A stretch of 15,031 nt of DNA, taken from assembly GCA_964343365.1 (NCBI GenBank), contig CAYFJI010000046.1, forward strand, positions 1 to 15,031, given 5' to 3'. Origin of the DNA: CAJXWH01 sp964343365. Its GTDB lineage: Bacteria; Pseudomonadota; Gammaproteobacteria; Arenicellales; UBA868. The notes beneath the pieces were generated by a model that was given only the letters and a program-made list of their open reading frames with translations, ran no database searches and had not been told where the DNA came from. The number at the start of each line of letters is the position of its first letter. The first letter of the stretch is position 1. Below are positions 6,366 through 13,680 of the stretch, piece after piece. The position numbers and the translations under genes were made by a program.

Positions 6366-8642
6366 TTAGAATTTGTAGATAGCCCATTCGCGGTTGAAAA
6401 ATATTATCTGTAGCGGAATATCCACTGTTTTTCTCGCATCCTCAATATCAGGTTCCAGGCGTAGCAAAAAATGAGTCCAGCCATTTAATTTCGCGATCTG
6501 CTTTGTTCTATTGCTGAAGTCTATCAGAGCATAATTGAAATTAGGCCCTAAACGCTGCCTCTGCAATTTAATTCCAGCCTGCACGAATTCTCTTTCCTTC
6601 TCGGTCTGATACCAATGACGCCCCCAGGACGAGAACATCTGATGACCGAATAGAGATGAAAAAAGTGCATTTCTTCTTTGTCCTTTAGCAGAAATTACCG
6701 TGCCCCCGCTCGGGAGGTAGGTAAGCTCCTCAGTGACAAGTACCGAATTATTAACGGGAATCGCTCTCATGGCTTCACCAAGCGCTCGGTTATCGTTATA
6801 TTTAGCCACTTTTTCCGGTGAAAAAGTAACCATCATGATATCTTCCATTGCCCGCCATTGATGAACTGCCGCGATTAATAATACGGGAAATAGCACCACA
6901 CTAATAACAACTCTTCGCCAAGCCGAACCAGCCAACTTGGTTAGAAGGGCCAGACAAAGAAGTGGAACACTAATCCAAACTGGAATGAATAAATGGCCCC
7001 ACGCAGTCCGCATCAATATAAATGAAACAGCTACGAGACAGATAACGAGCACTATTACGGAACCGACTACCAACATTACAGCATTTCTATCTCGACTGAG
7101 ATCCTGCAACGCAATCAAAAAAAACAAAGCAGAGAGTCCAAGCACATAACCGAGTTCGGTGTGAATGAAATGGTTTTTTGTGGATGCCCGGCCAAATTGG
7201 CTTAAAGATTGACCAAGATGGCTACTCAATACATCGAAGCCATCTGTGTAGCTTCTCAGATTTACGAATTGTGAACTATCGCCATAACCTAATAAGAAAA
7301 TACATAGTAGCGATATAACCGCCAGCGAAATTATGATTCCTATCAATCGTTTAGCATCAAAATCAGTCCATGCCGACAGCAGTCGGATACCGATTAAGCC
7401 AACCACAGCAAACGCTACATTCATTTTTGCAAAAGCAGAAAGAGTCACGATGATTGGAGCAAGAATAAATACCGAGATGTTTGATCGATTAATGAGCAGC
7501 CATACAGCCAGAAGAAGACAGAAAATTCCCGCAAAATGGGTAATATCTACTCTTGCGATATCAGGATCAAAATAATTTGGATCATATTCTGTATTTACTA
7601 ATCTCCCAAAAATATTCTCCCCCAACCATTTTCCCGATCCACCGGTTTGGTTAAAAAGCACATCGTTTAAAGTCTGTCCCCATTGGTGCTCTGGAATAAA
7701 AACAAGCATCGCAAGAAAACGATGGCTATGAGCACTCAATACAGTTCGAATAATGAGTAGAAGAACGGAAAAACTGCCCAAGACAAGTAAGGGACTGACA
7801 ACCCAGAACATAGCTTTATGTACAGCCAGCCCAGTCACAGTAGAAAGAACCGCAATCGCAGCTGATGCTCCTATGTGATAAGTTGGAATCAGCATCCCTT
7901 TAGTCACAAGTCTCTCTGGTGGGAATTCATTAATGTTCATCAGCTCGTGTGCTTGCAGTAAGCGCTCAATAGTATCTTGACCGAAAAACACGGGCGGAAA
8001 ATCGCCCAGGCCCATTTTCATACCCGCAATCAACGTAAAACCGCCATATAAAACGAATAGGATCCCAAACGTGAAATACACTGGGAAAGTAATGTTTTCA
8101 AGTCTAGGTAGAATTTCAGCTCTAAAACGATAACAGTTGAAGATGGCAAGTATTAATAACCCAACTACACTGAGATATTCACCAGGTAGTCCGAAACGGT
8201 ATGGAACAACGTAAAAATAACCTGAGACTAGCAAACCAACCGTGATCGCTATTAAAGCACTATCGAGTCGAATTAAGTTATTTTTGTCACGAAAAAGTGG
8301 GGCGAATGCAAGGTAACAAATACCAAGATAAATAAGTGCCAGAAAAACTTGGGTTGGCCTAACAGTTAATACCAAATCACCTGCTGTTCCGCTAAATGCC
8401 GCATTATAGGCTGCTAATAAATCTGGATAACTTCGAACATAATCTCCAAAGTTGCCGCTAGATACAAGGGTACGGCCTTCAATTTTCCCGTAATTTTCAT
8501 AATGAGCTTCCCCCCATTCGGCAATTTGCTCCTCGCCAGCCCACGCTGTTAAAGGACAAAGTAACAATATAAAAATAATATAGAAATATCGAAGGACACG
8601 CATAACTCTATTGTAAGCTCTGACACCAATAACACCTAACAT
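6366..8642 (-). CDS. Polytopic membrane protein, putative GT-C-fold glycosyltransferase-like, with N-terminal SYPDLL/EGR repeat unit (758 aa)
   Basis: A large inner-membrane protein. Residues 17-35 form a signal peptide or first membrane segment ending AWA. Residues 43-57 (WGEAHYENYGKIEGR) and 67-80 (DYVRSYPDLLAAYN) form an extracytoplasmic repeat unit shared with the neighbouring metalloprotease. From about residue 98 a series of roughly a dozen hydrophobic segments follows. The loop with GQDT, an AHELM helix and PTYHIGASAA (221-262) resembles the first large loop of GT-C-type glycosyltransferases, and the C-terminal soluble part (SSWGRHWYQTEKEREFV onwards, ending FFNREWAIYKF) has the look of their periplasmic tails. 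GT-C assignment is inference; the substrate is unknown. I give the longest reading. ATG at 8603 (MRVLRYFY...) is equally possible and leaves a more standard signal peptide; neither has a good Shine-Dalgarno. It is divergent from the metalloprotease gene across 217 bp. Confidence 0.78.
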   Translation of the reverse strand: MLGVIGVRAYNRVMRVLRYFYIIFILLLCPLTAWAGEEQIAEWGEAHYENYGKIEGRTLVSSGNFGDYVRSYPDLLAAYNAAFSGTAGDLVLTVRPTQVFLALIYLGICYLAFAPLFRDKNNLIRLDSALIAITVGLLVSGYFYVVPYRFGLPGEYLSVVGLLILAIFNCYRFRAEILPRLENITFPVYFTFGILFVLYGGFTLIAGMKMGLGDFPPVFFGQDTIERLLQAHELMNINEFPPERLVTKGMLIPTYHIGASAAIAVLSTVTGLAVHKAMFWVVSPLLVLGSFSVLLLIIRTVLSAHSHRFLAMLVFIPEHQWGQTLNDVLFNQTGGSGKWLGENIFGRLVNTEYDPNYFDPDIARVDITHFAGIFCLLLAVWLLINRSNISVFILAPIIVTLSAFAKMNVAFAVVGLIGIRLLSAWTDFDAKRLIGIIISLAVISLLCIFLLGYGDSSQFVNLRSYTDGFDVLSSHLGQSLSQFGRASTKNHFIHTELGYVLGLSALFFLIALQDLSRDRNAVMLVVGSVIVLVICLVAVSFILMRTAWGHLFIPVWISVPLLCLALLTKLAGSAWRRVVISVVLFPVLLIAAVHQWRAMEDIMMVTFSPEKVAKYNDNRALGEAMRAIPVNNSVLVTEELTYLPSGGTVISAKGQRRNALFSSLFGHQMFSSWGRHWYQTEKEREFVQAGIKLQRQRLGPNFNYALIDFSNRTKQIAKLNGWTHFLLRLEPDIEDARKTVDIPLQIIFFNREWAIYKF
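8415..8444 (-). repeat. 30-bp core of the shared repeat, copy in the membrane protein gene
   Basis: It encodes DYVRSYPDLL. It matches 9019-9048, in inverted orientation, at 26 of 30 positions, and all four differences are synonymous third positions. Confidence 0.85.
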
Positions 8643-8826
8643 TATGGCAACGTAATTTTGTAAAAGAATATGTTTGTTCTTCGATATTTTCTATTTCTGA
8701 AAAACCCTATGAGTTTTTTTTAATTTTTAAGATCCGTATCGGGTTTTGGGCGCTTCATACACAATCGTTTTATTTTTAACTTCACGCTTTGATCAGAAAT
8801 ATATTTCCAAATTCCAATGCTAAGCG

Positions 8827-8833
8827 TATGATT
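8827..8833 (+). promoter_or_regulatory. Possible -10 box (TATGATT) for the metalloprotease gene
   Basis: TATGATT lies 26 nt before the ATG at 8860, in the context TAAGCGTATGATTGA, similar to the 1330 and 6032 boxes. The -35 region (TTCCAA at 17 bp) is poor. Confidence 0.4.
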
Positions 8834-8859
8834 GAACCTGAACTTAGCAGAGATTAATA

Positions 8860-9672
8860 ATGATAAGAATGCGTGGCTTAAAAAATGCTTTCCGCACGAG
8901 CCGCATTCTTTGTAAAAACGTTCTACCTGCTGCGTCAGCTATATTGATTCTTGCTTCCTGCGGAGATGGCAGTATTAACTCTAATTTAGATAGCGATTTG
9001 GAAAAGGTTTGTTACGAAGATTATGTCCGCAGTTATCCAGATTTGTTGAGCGCGTACGGTTCTTCTGAAACCGAAAAAACAATAGAAGACTGGGGAAAGG
9101 TGCATTATAACCGTATAGGCTTTAAAGAAGGACGTATCGCCCCAATTAATAGTTGTGGTAATCAAAAAGGCCTTAAAGCGGGTGCAGATTATGCGTATCT
9201 CTTCAAACACAATGCACATAGATTAGACGGGTTAACGGCGCGCTGGGCATCAGTTAATATCACAGTGTCGGGCGCGAATAGTGCTAGTTGGCGAAAAGCA
9301 ATACGTCGATGGCCTGCTGTCAAATTTCAGTTCGTTGAATCGAACGGGAATATTAGTATCCGTTACATAGATTCAAACGATCAGTGCGGAAATGCCATCA
9401 CCTATCGTACCTCTTCTGGCACAATTCTAGCGTGCGATATAGAAATCAACAAAAAAATTGAGATCGGTCGTAATCGTACATGTAGGGATCATAGGGATGT
9501 CGTCGCGCATGAAATTGGACATTGCATAGGATTTTTCGGACACACCTCTGATGGGAGCATCATGGATGCCAGGGTTGGTGAAAATCAAACGTTGACCCGC
9601 CCTGTAAGAAATATGATTAAATTACTGTACTCACTGCCTCCTGGCACAAATATCAAACCATACCTTCAGTAA
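8860..9672 (+). CDS. Matrixin-like zinc metalloprotease lipoprotein with SYPDLL/EGR repeat unit (270 aa)
   Basis: A secreted, lipid-anchored protease of the metzincin type. The signal segment (about 21-33, VLPAASAILILAS) ends in a lipobox LASC, with Cys34 as the lipidation site. Residues 52-92 carry the repeat unit (DYVRSYPDLL at 54-63; WGKVHYNRIGFKEGR at 78-92) shared with the divergent membrane protein. The catalytic domain starts near 128 (ARWASVNITVSG, helix WRKAIRRW, strand NISIRYID). HEIGH at 217-221 provides His217, Glu218 and His221; Gly224 and His228 follow, and SIM (233-235) is the Met-turn. The third His is one residue later than in the classic HExxHxxGxxH, a form I recall from bacterial matrixin-like proteins. 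Six cysteines besides Cys34 (51, 99, 176, 192, 208, 222) suggest disulfides. The start is ATG 8860; ATG 8869 is possible. No strong Shine-Dalgarno is seen. Confidence 0.83.
   Translation: MIRMRGLKNAFRTSRILCKNVLPAASAILILASCGDGSINSNLDSDLEKVCYEDYVRSYPDLLSAYGSSETEKTIEDWGKVHYNRIGFKEGRIAPINSCGNQKGLKAGADYAYLFKHNAHRLDGLTARWASVNITVSGANSASWRKAIRRWPAVKFQFVESNGNISIRYIDSNDQCGNAITYRTSSGTILACDIEINKKIEIGRNRTCRDHRDVVAHEIGHCIGFFGHTSDGSIMDARVGENQTLTRPVRNMIKLLYSLPPGTNIKPYLQ
9019..9048 (+). repeat. 30-bp core of the shared repeat, copy in the metalloprotease gene
   Basis: It encodes DYVRSYPDLL and is the inverted partner of 8415-8444 (26 of 30 identical; differences synonymous). In this copy the SYPDLL half precedes the WGxxHYxxxGxxEGR half; in the membrane protein the order is reversed. 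Confidence 0.85.
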
Positions 9673-9753
9673 CCTAAATGTCTGAAAAAAAATAAAGTGA
9701 GCTCAGGACAAATAACTTTAAACAGATAATCAACAATTACAATCGCCAACCGA

Positions 9754-10767
9754 TTACACGCATGGTGACTCTGGATTAATTAATTTTGCATCTTTAAGCT
9801 CTTGCCAAAAATCAAGAGGGATTTTTTTATGAAATGCCGCTACGCTATTATCTACTTGTGCGGCCGTTCTTGGCCCTGGAAGGACAGATACAACATTCGG
9901 ATGACCTAAAGGAAACTGCAAGGCAGCAGCTGCCAGCGGTATCTTGTAGGTCGTGCAAATCTGCTGTATTTGCCGGGTTTTTTCAAAAATCTTGGGCGAC
10001 GCATCGCTATGTCGATATTGGGCGCCAGGAACTGCACCGTAGGCAAGTATTCCGGTGCCATATGGAGCAGCTGCGATTATGTTGATTTTTCTAGATTCAC
10101 AAAGGGGCAAAAAGGTTTTCAATGGCTCTTGATCTAACAAGGTGTATTGTCCAGCTAGTATGAAACAATCAAAATCTCCCACTAGGGCAGAGTCCTGGCA
10201 GATCTTCCATGACGATACCCCCACTCCAATTGCACGAACGATGCCTTCACTCTTTAGTCTCTCCAAAGCAGGATAAGCACCTTTCATAGCTTCACGGAAG
10301 ATCATTGGCTGCTTTTCACTACCATGAGTCAAAACATCAATATCATGAATGACGGCGATATCGATCCTATTCAAGCCAAGTCGTTGTAGGCTATCCTCTA
10401 TCGAACGAAGAGTGCCATCGTAGCTATAATCATAACAAATCTCGAAAGGAAGATGACGTTCGACCGAAGGGTGATAAGAAGTCTGAGGATGCAACGATTT
10501 AAGAATCACACCGACCTTGGTTGAAAGGCTATAACTCTCTCTTTTTTTTGAGCGGATAACACAGCCAACACGGTGCTCACCCAAGCCTCCCCCGTATAAA
10601 GGAGCTGTATCAAAATATCGAATCCCTTTGTCCCAGGCTTTCTTTATCGTCAAGGATGCTTCAGACTCACCCACGATGCGTGCCTGATCTAGGTTGCCAA
10701 TAGTCGAACTACCAAAACCAAGTGCACTTGTACTGACATTTACTTTAAAAAATTGGTTTTGATTAAT
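9754..10767 (-). CDS. Aldo/keto reductase family oxidoreductase (about 337 aa; start codon uncertain)
   Basis: An NAD(P)-dependent aldo/keto reductase, closest in pattern to the D-threo-aldose (L-fucose) dehydrogenase / pyridoxal 4-dehydrogenase branch. Counting from the start given here, the tetrad is Asp53 and Tyr58 (FDTAPLYGGGLGEHRVG), Lys84 (STKVG) and His141 (AVIHDID). The segment VSTSALGFGSSTIGNL, typical of the N-terminus, lies upstream of the first GTG (10674), so the gene must begin further up. Yet no ATG, GTG or TTG occurs in that frame back to the TAA at about 10833. I give an ATT at 10767 with AGGTG 8 nt before it. The alternative is a GTG at 10778 in another frame, joined by a one-base change in the A6 run at 10747-10752. 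It is the last gene of the TRAP operon and probably oxidises or reduces the carbonyl product of the dioxygenase step. Confidence 0.82.
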   Translation of the reverse strand: MNQNQFFKVNVSTSALGFGSSTIGNLDQARIVGESEASLTIKKAWDKGIRYFDTAPLYGGGLGEHRVGCVIRSKKRESYSLSTKVGVILKSLHPQTSYHPSVERHLPFEICYDYSYDGTLRSIEDSLQRLGLNRIDIAVIHDIDVLTHGSEKQPMIFREAMKGAYPALERLKSEGIVRAIGVGVSSWKICQDSALVGDFDCFILAGQYTLLDQEPLKTFLPLCESRKINIIAAAPYGTGILAYGAVPGAQYRHSDASPKIFEKTRQIQQICTTYKIPLAAAALQFPLGHPNVVSVLPGPRTAAQVDNSVAAFHKKIPLDFWQELKDAKLINPESPCV

Positions 10768-10846
10768 GATAATGACACCTATCGAAGAATTTCCTGCTAT
10801 TACTGTAAGGCTATCGCATTTTGCCCCAATACAGTGAAGTCTTTAT

Positions 10847-11737
10847 CTAGTTAGCGGAGATAGTGTTATTTTTCAACTTCCAACTGTTATCTTCGCCGTC
10901 ACCAGCAACGGTCGTCCGATACATTATTCGCGCCTCATTTTGGGGCCACGGGTGACCTCGATGAAGCACACAACGATTGTCCCAAACCACAACATCGCCT
11001 TCCTTCCAGCTGTGCTTAAATATCCGAGGTGGCTGACACGCTTTTTTAGTAAGTTGAATTAGCTCAGATCTACTGGTTTCGATATCTTCACCCTCGATGT
11101 GACTAGCATGCCTTCCCACAAATAAACTCCGACGATGCGTTTCCGGGTGAATCTGGATTAATCGATGCCGCGCTGGTGGAAGCCCATTAAGCTCCTGATC
11201 AGTCAACTGCTCTAACCCACCTATCAATCCCTGGCTATATATAAAGTCGTGAACTACAACTTTATCTTCGAAAAAAACTTTCTGTTTAGGTGTTAACTCA
11301 TCGTAAGCTGCTCTCATATCAGCGAATTCTGTTTCTCCCCCAGTTTTAGGAATGGTGTGGGCCCGCAATACTGATGCCTTCGATGCAATTTTTTTAAACG
11401 AACTATCTGTGTGCCAATATTGATTACCACGCTGATGGAGTTCATAGGTGCCTCCAGGCGCATCCATACTTCCATCTAGCCTCACATTTGAAACTCGGCA
11501 AATTTCTGGATTCATGTCGGCTATCGAGCTTGTGAGTAATTTTTCCAAATCTCCAAAAATACGACTGAAGGCGATATGGGTCTCATCGTTCAATCTCTGT
11601 CCCGGAAAAACTAAGACCGCAAATTTATGCCACGCCTCAAGCATATCATTGACCAACAAGTCATCTTCCAATAGTTTACGAAGATCTACATCATAAATGA
11701 ATGCTCCAAGCGTTGAATTTGATGAATTGATCTTCAA
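10847..11737 (-). CDS. TfdA/TauD-family Fe(II)/2-oxoglutarate-dependent dioxygenase, TfdA-like (296 aa)
   Basis: A cytoplasmic oxygenase that couples 2-oxoglutarate decarboxylation to hydroxylation of a small acid, often followed by fragmentation of the product. Iron ligands are His109 and Asp111 (YWHTDSSF) and His259 (VLHRGHPWP). Thr136 in GGETEFADMRAAYDEL and Arg270 fit 2-oxoglutarate binding, and Arg274 corresponds to the substrate sulfonate/carboxylate contact in TauD. WHTDSSF with TEFADMRAAYD is more like TfdA (2,4-D dioxygenase) than taurine dioxygenase, so the substrate is left open. I chose TTG at 11737: it has AGGT 9 nt upstream, begins with the family-typical MKI...TLGAFIYDVDLR, and avoids the 41-bp overlap with dctM that an ATG at 11791 would cause. 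It lies between dctM and the aldo/keto reductase in one operon. Confidence 0.87.
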   Translation of the reverse strand: MKINSSNSTLGAFIYDVDLRKLLEDDLLVNDMLEAWHKFAVLVFPGQRLNDETHIAFSRIFGDLEKLLTSSIADMNPEICRVSNVRLDGSMDAPGGTYELHQRGNQYWHTDSSFKKIASKASVLRAHTIPKTGGETEFADMRAAYDELTPKQKVFFEDKVVVHDFIYSQGLIGGLEQLTDQELNGLPPARHRLIQIHPETHRRSLFVGRHASHIEGEDIETSRSELIQLTKKACQPPRIFKHSWKEGDVVVWDNRCVLHRGHPWPQNEARIMYRTTVAGDGEDNSWKLKNNTISAN

Positions 11738-11750
11738 GTAATCAGACCTA

Positions 11751-13040
11751 TCAATCCAGCAATCCAGATAGTCTAGGCAGGTATAGGCCAAAACTAGGGA
11801 TGTAGGTCACAACCACTAATGTTGTTGTCATAATCAGCCAAGGCCAAAACATTTTTCGTGCCACTTGAAGAACATTTCTTTCGGCAATTGCGGATGCAAC
11901 AAAAAGCGTAATACCATATGGTGGTGTGACCATGCCGATCGCAAAATTCATCACAACCACTAACGCAAAATGCACTGGGTCGATTCCAAAATCGATAGCA
12001 ATTGGCATCAGAACTGGAACCAGTATGAGGATCGCCGCCATACTTTCCATAAACATACCGACTAGGAGCAGCATTATATTTACAATCAAAAGATATACCC
12101 AAGGTTCCGCGGTGAACTGCTTGATCCATTCAGCAAGTAGCGCAGGGACATTTGCATTAGCTACAAGCCAACCAAATATGCTAGCAGTTGCTACGATCAT
12201 CATTACCCCAGATGCCAGTGCTGCCGCTCTAAGTATCATTGCAGGTAATTTTTTTACTCGAATGTCTTTGTGAACAAACATCCCGAGCAGTAAACCATAA
12301 AAAACCGCTATAGCGGCTGCTTCAGTCGGAGTAAATACCCCTCCGATGATGCCTCCTATCACAATTAACGGCATACCCAGAGATGGCACGGCCTTAACAA
12401 AAGTGCGAACTAGGCGGCGAAAAGTGAATGCTTCTGTTTCTCGATACTGTGGACCGCCTCGTCTAGCATGAAGGTAACCACAGCTAAGAAGTCCGAGTGC
12501 CGTAACTAAACCAGGCAAAATTCCGGCTAAGAAAAGCGCTCCAACAGAAAGGTTCGAAATTAATGCAACAACTACCATCATCAAACTCGGTGGTATAATT
12601 TGAGCTAATGAACCTGAAGCTGCAATGAGCGCAGCAGAAAAATCAATATTGTATCGCCTCCTTTTCAGTTCAGGCTGCATGATTGCTGAAATCGCAGCAA
12701 CATCTGCCGATCCTGATCCTGAAATAGCGGCTAAGGCCGTTGACGCAAAAACTGAAACCATCAATAAACTCCCAACGATCCAACCCAATAAAGCAGCAGC
12801 GAAATCAACTATACGACGTGAAATACCTCCCTCATCCATAATTACTCCAAGAAATACAAAAAAGGGAATAGCCATCAGTGTAAATGAGTTCAAGCTATCA
12901 AACATTCGCTGGCTAATAATCGTCAAAGGTATTCCAGGTTCCACAAAAACAAGGGTGAGTGTTGCCGCTATACCCAAAACAAATACTATCGGTGTACCGA
13001 TTAGAAGAAAAAATAAAAATGCAGTGAAGGCGAAGATCAT
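11751..13040 (-). CDS. dctM: TRAP transporter large permease subunit (DctM, 429 aa)
   Basis: The large, ion-coupled transmembrane subunit of a tripartite (TRAP) transporter in the inner membrane. The length is standard and hydrophobic helices run throughout. Family landmarks are the opening helix FAFTAFLFFLLIGTPIVFVLGI, the SGSGSADVAAISAIMQPELKRRRY segment in two parts around residues 108-132, FTPTEAAAIAVFYGLL near 231-246, and the C-terminal GMVTPPYGITLFVASAI. Its ATG is 2 nt after the dctQ stop codon and has no close Shine-Dalgarno, so translation is probably coupled. The substrate class is set by the partner receptor, most likely an organic anion. Confidence 0.96.
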   Translation of the reverse strand: MIFAFTAFLFFLLIGTPIVFVLGIAATLTLVFVEPGIPLTIISQRMFDSLNSFTLMAIPFFVFLGVIMDEGGISRRIVDFAAALLGWIVGSLLMVSVFASTALAAISGSGSADVAAISAIMQPELKRRRYNIDFSAALIAASGSLAQIIPPSLMMVVVALISNLSVGALFLAGILPGLVTALGLLSCGYLHARRGGPQYRETEAFTFRRLVRTFVKAVPSLGMPLIVIGGIIGGVFTPTEAAAIAVFYGLLLGMFVHKDIRVKKLPAMILRAAALASGVMMIVATASIFGWLVANANVPALLAEWIKQFTAEPWVYLLIVNIMLLLVGMFMESMAAILILVPVLMPIAIDFGIDPVHFALVVVMNFAIGMVTPPYGITLFVASAIAERNVLQVARKMFWPWLIMTTTLVVVTYIPSFGLYLPRLSGLLD

Positions 13041-13042
13041 AC

Positions 13043-13570
13043 TTATGCTACCGATTGAGTGTCCTTATCTTCTTCTTTTTTAATGATCCCGAATGGCTTA
13101 TCCCATCTTTCAACAACCGACAAAATAATTTCAATAGCAAAATAAAATGCGCCGATGGGTAAACACATGTAAATGATCCACATAGGAATAGTCAAAACGG
13201 GCGAACTTTCAAACATCCACCCTAATTCAATTAGTGCAAAACTGCCGTAGACTACTACTCCTAGAAATAAAATACATCCAGTTGCTAGAATAAGTTTCAA
13301 AATTCGCGCACCAGGTAGTGGAAGCTTTTCAGGCAATGAGTCAACTGCTACATGCCATCCTTTTCTCATAGTAATACCAGCTCCTATGAGAATAACCCAT
13401 GCCTGCGCAAACCGAGCAGTTTCTTCGGTCCAGGAAATTGAGTAATTAAAGACATACCGGCCAAACACCTGCGCCAGTACCGCAATAGTCATATACGCAA
13501 AACATAAAACAACTATGGTCGCAGCAGCTAGCCGAATTCCGGATACTAGTCGCCAAAAATAATGCGTCAT
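13043..13570 (-). CDS. dctQ: TRAP transporter small permease subunit (DctQ, 175 aa)
   Basis: The small membrane subunit that pairs with DctM and docks the receptor. Four membrane segments are visible: about 12-34, 50-66 (with the family motif SISWTEETARFAQAWVILIGAG spread over 43-64), 90-112 and 128-150. GMTMRKGWHVAVDSLP-type sequence at about 65-81 is typical. The start is ATG 13570, preceded by a weak GGA. It lies 108 bp after dctP, separated by a large stem-loop, and just 2 nt before dctM. Confidence 0.92.
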   Translation of the reverse strand: MTHYFWRLVSGIRLAAATIVVLCFAYMTIAVLAQVFGRYVFNYSISWTEETARFAQAWVILIGAGITMRKGWHVAVDSLPEKLPLPGARILKLILATGCILFLGVVVYGSFALIELGWMFESSPVLTIPMWIIYMCLPIGAFYFAIEIILSVVERWDKPFGIIKKEEDKDTQSVA

Positions 13571-13625
13571 ATCAACTAATCCGCGTTGCGTTAGTGTATG
13601 TTGAGGTCAGGACTAATGATGCAAA

Positions 13626-13680
13626 AGCGATACAGACTAGCTGAAGCATACCGCTTCAGCTAGTCCGAAAATATATCGCT
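13626..13680 (-). promoter_or_regulatory. Nested inverted repeat between dctP and dctQ, probable attenuator or mRNA-stabilising stem-loop
   Basis: A perfect 13-bp stem, GACTAGCTGAAGC (13635-13647) with GCTTCAGCTAGTC (13653-13665), has a 5-nt loop. An outer 7-bp arm pair, AGCGATA (13626-13632) with TATCGCT (13674-13680), overlaps the dctP stop codon. In the direction of transcription the structure is followed by CTTTTGC, a short T run, so partial termination is plausible. Its place right after the receptor gene fits a role in making more receptor than permease. The structure is seen directly; the role is inferred. Confidence 0.8.

Noticed and set aside
8698..8722. AAAAACCCTATGAGTTTTT between the divergent genes as a terminator.
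   Set aside because: The pairing has a mismatch on the plus strand and no gene end lies nearby; in a divergent promoter region it is more likely simple A/T-rich sequence.
9673..9753. A terminator between the convergent metalloprotease and aldo/keto reductase genes: TGAGCTCA near an A8/T8 run.
   Set aside because: TGAGCTCA is self-complementary without a loop and no other stem borders the T run, so no canonical terminator can be drawn.
11794..12129. A 111-codon open frame on the minus strand inside dctM.
   Set aside because: It is a shifted-frame shadow of dctM, whose own frame has full family similarity over 429 residues; Cys- and Gly-rich content is as expected for a shadow.
12625..13083. 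A 152-codon plus-strand frame opposite dctM and dctQ.
   Set aside because: It lies antisense to two well-recognised membrane protein genes, has no ribosome site, and its composition (many Ile, Ala, Lys, Pro) mirrors antisense of hydrophobic helices.
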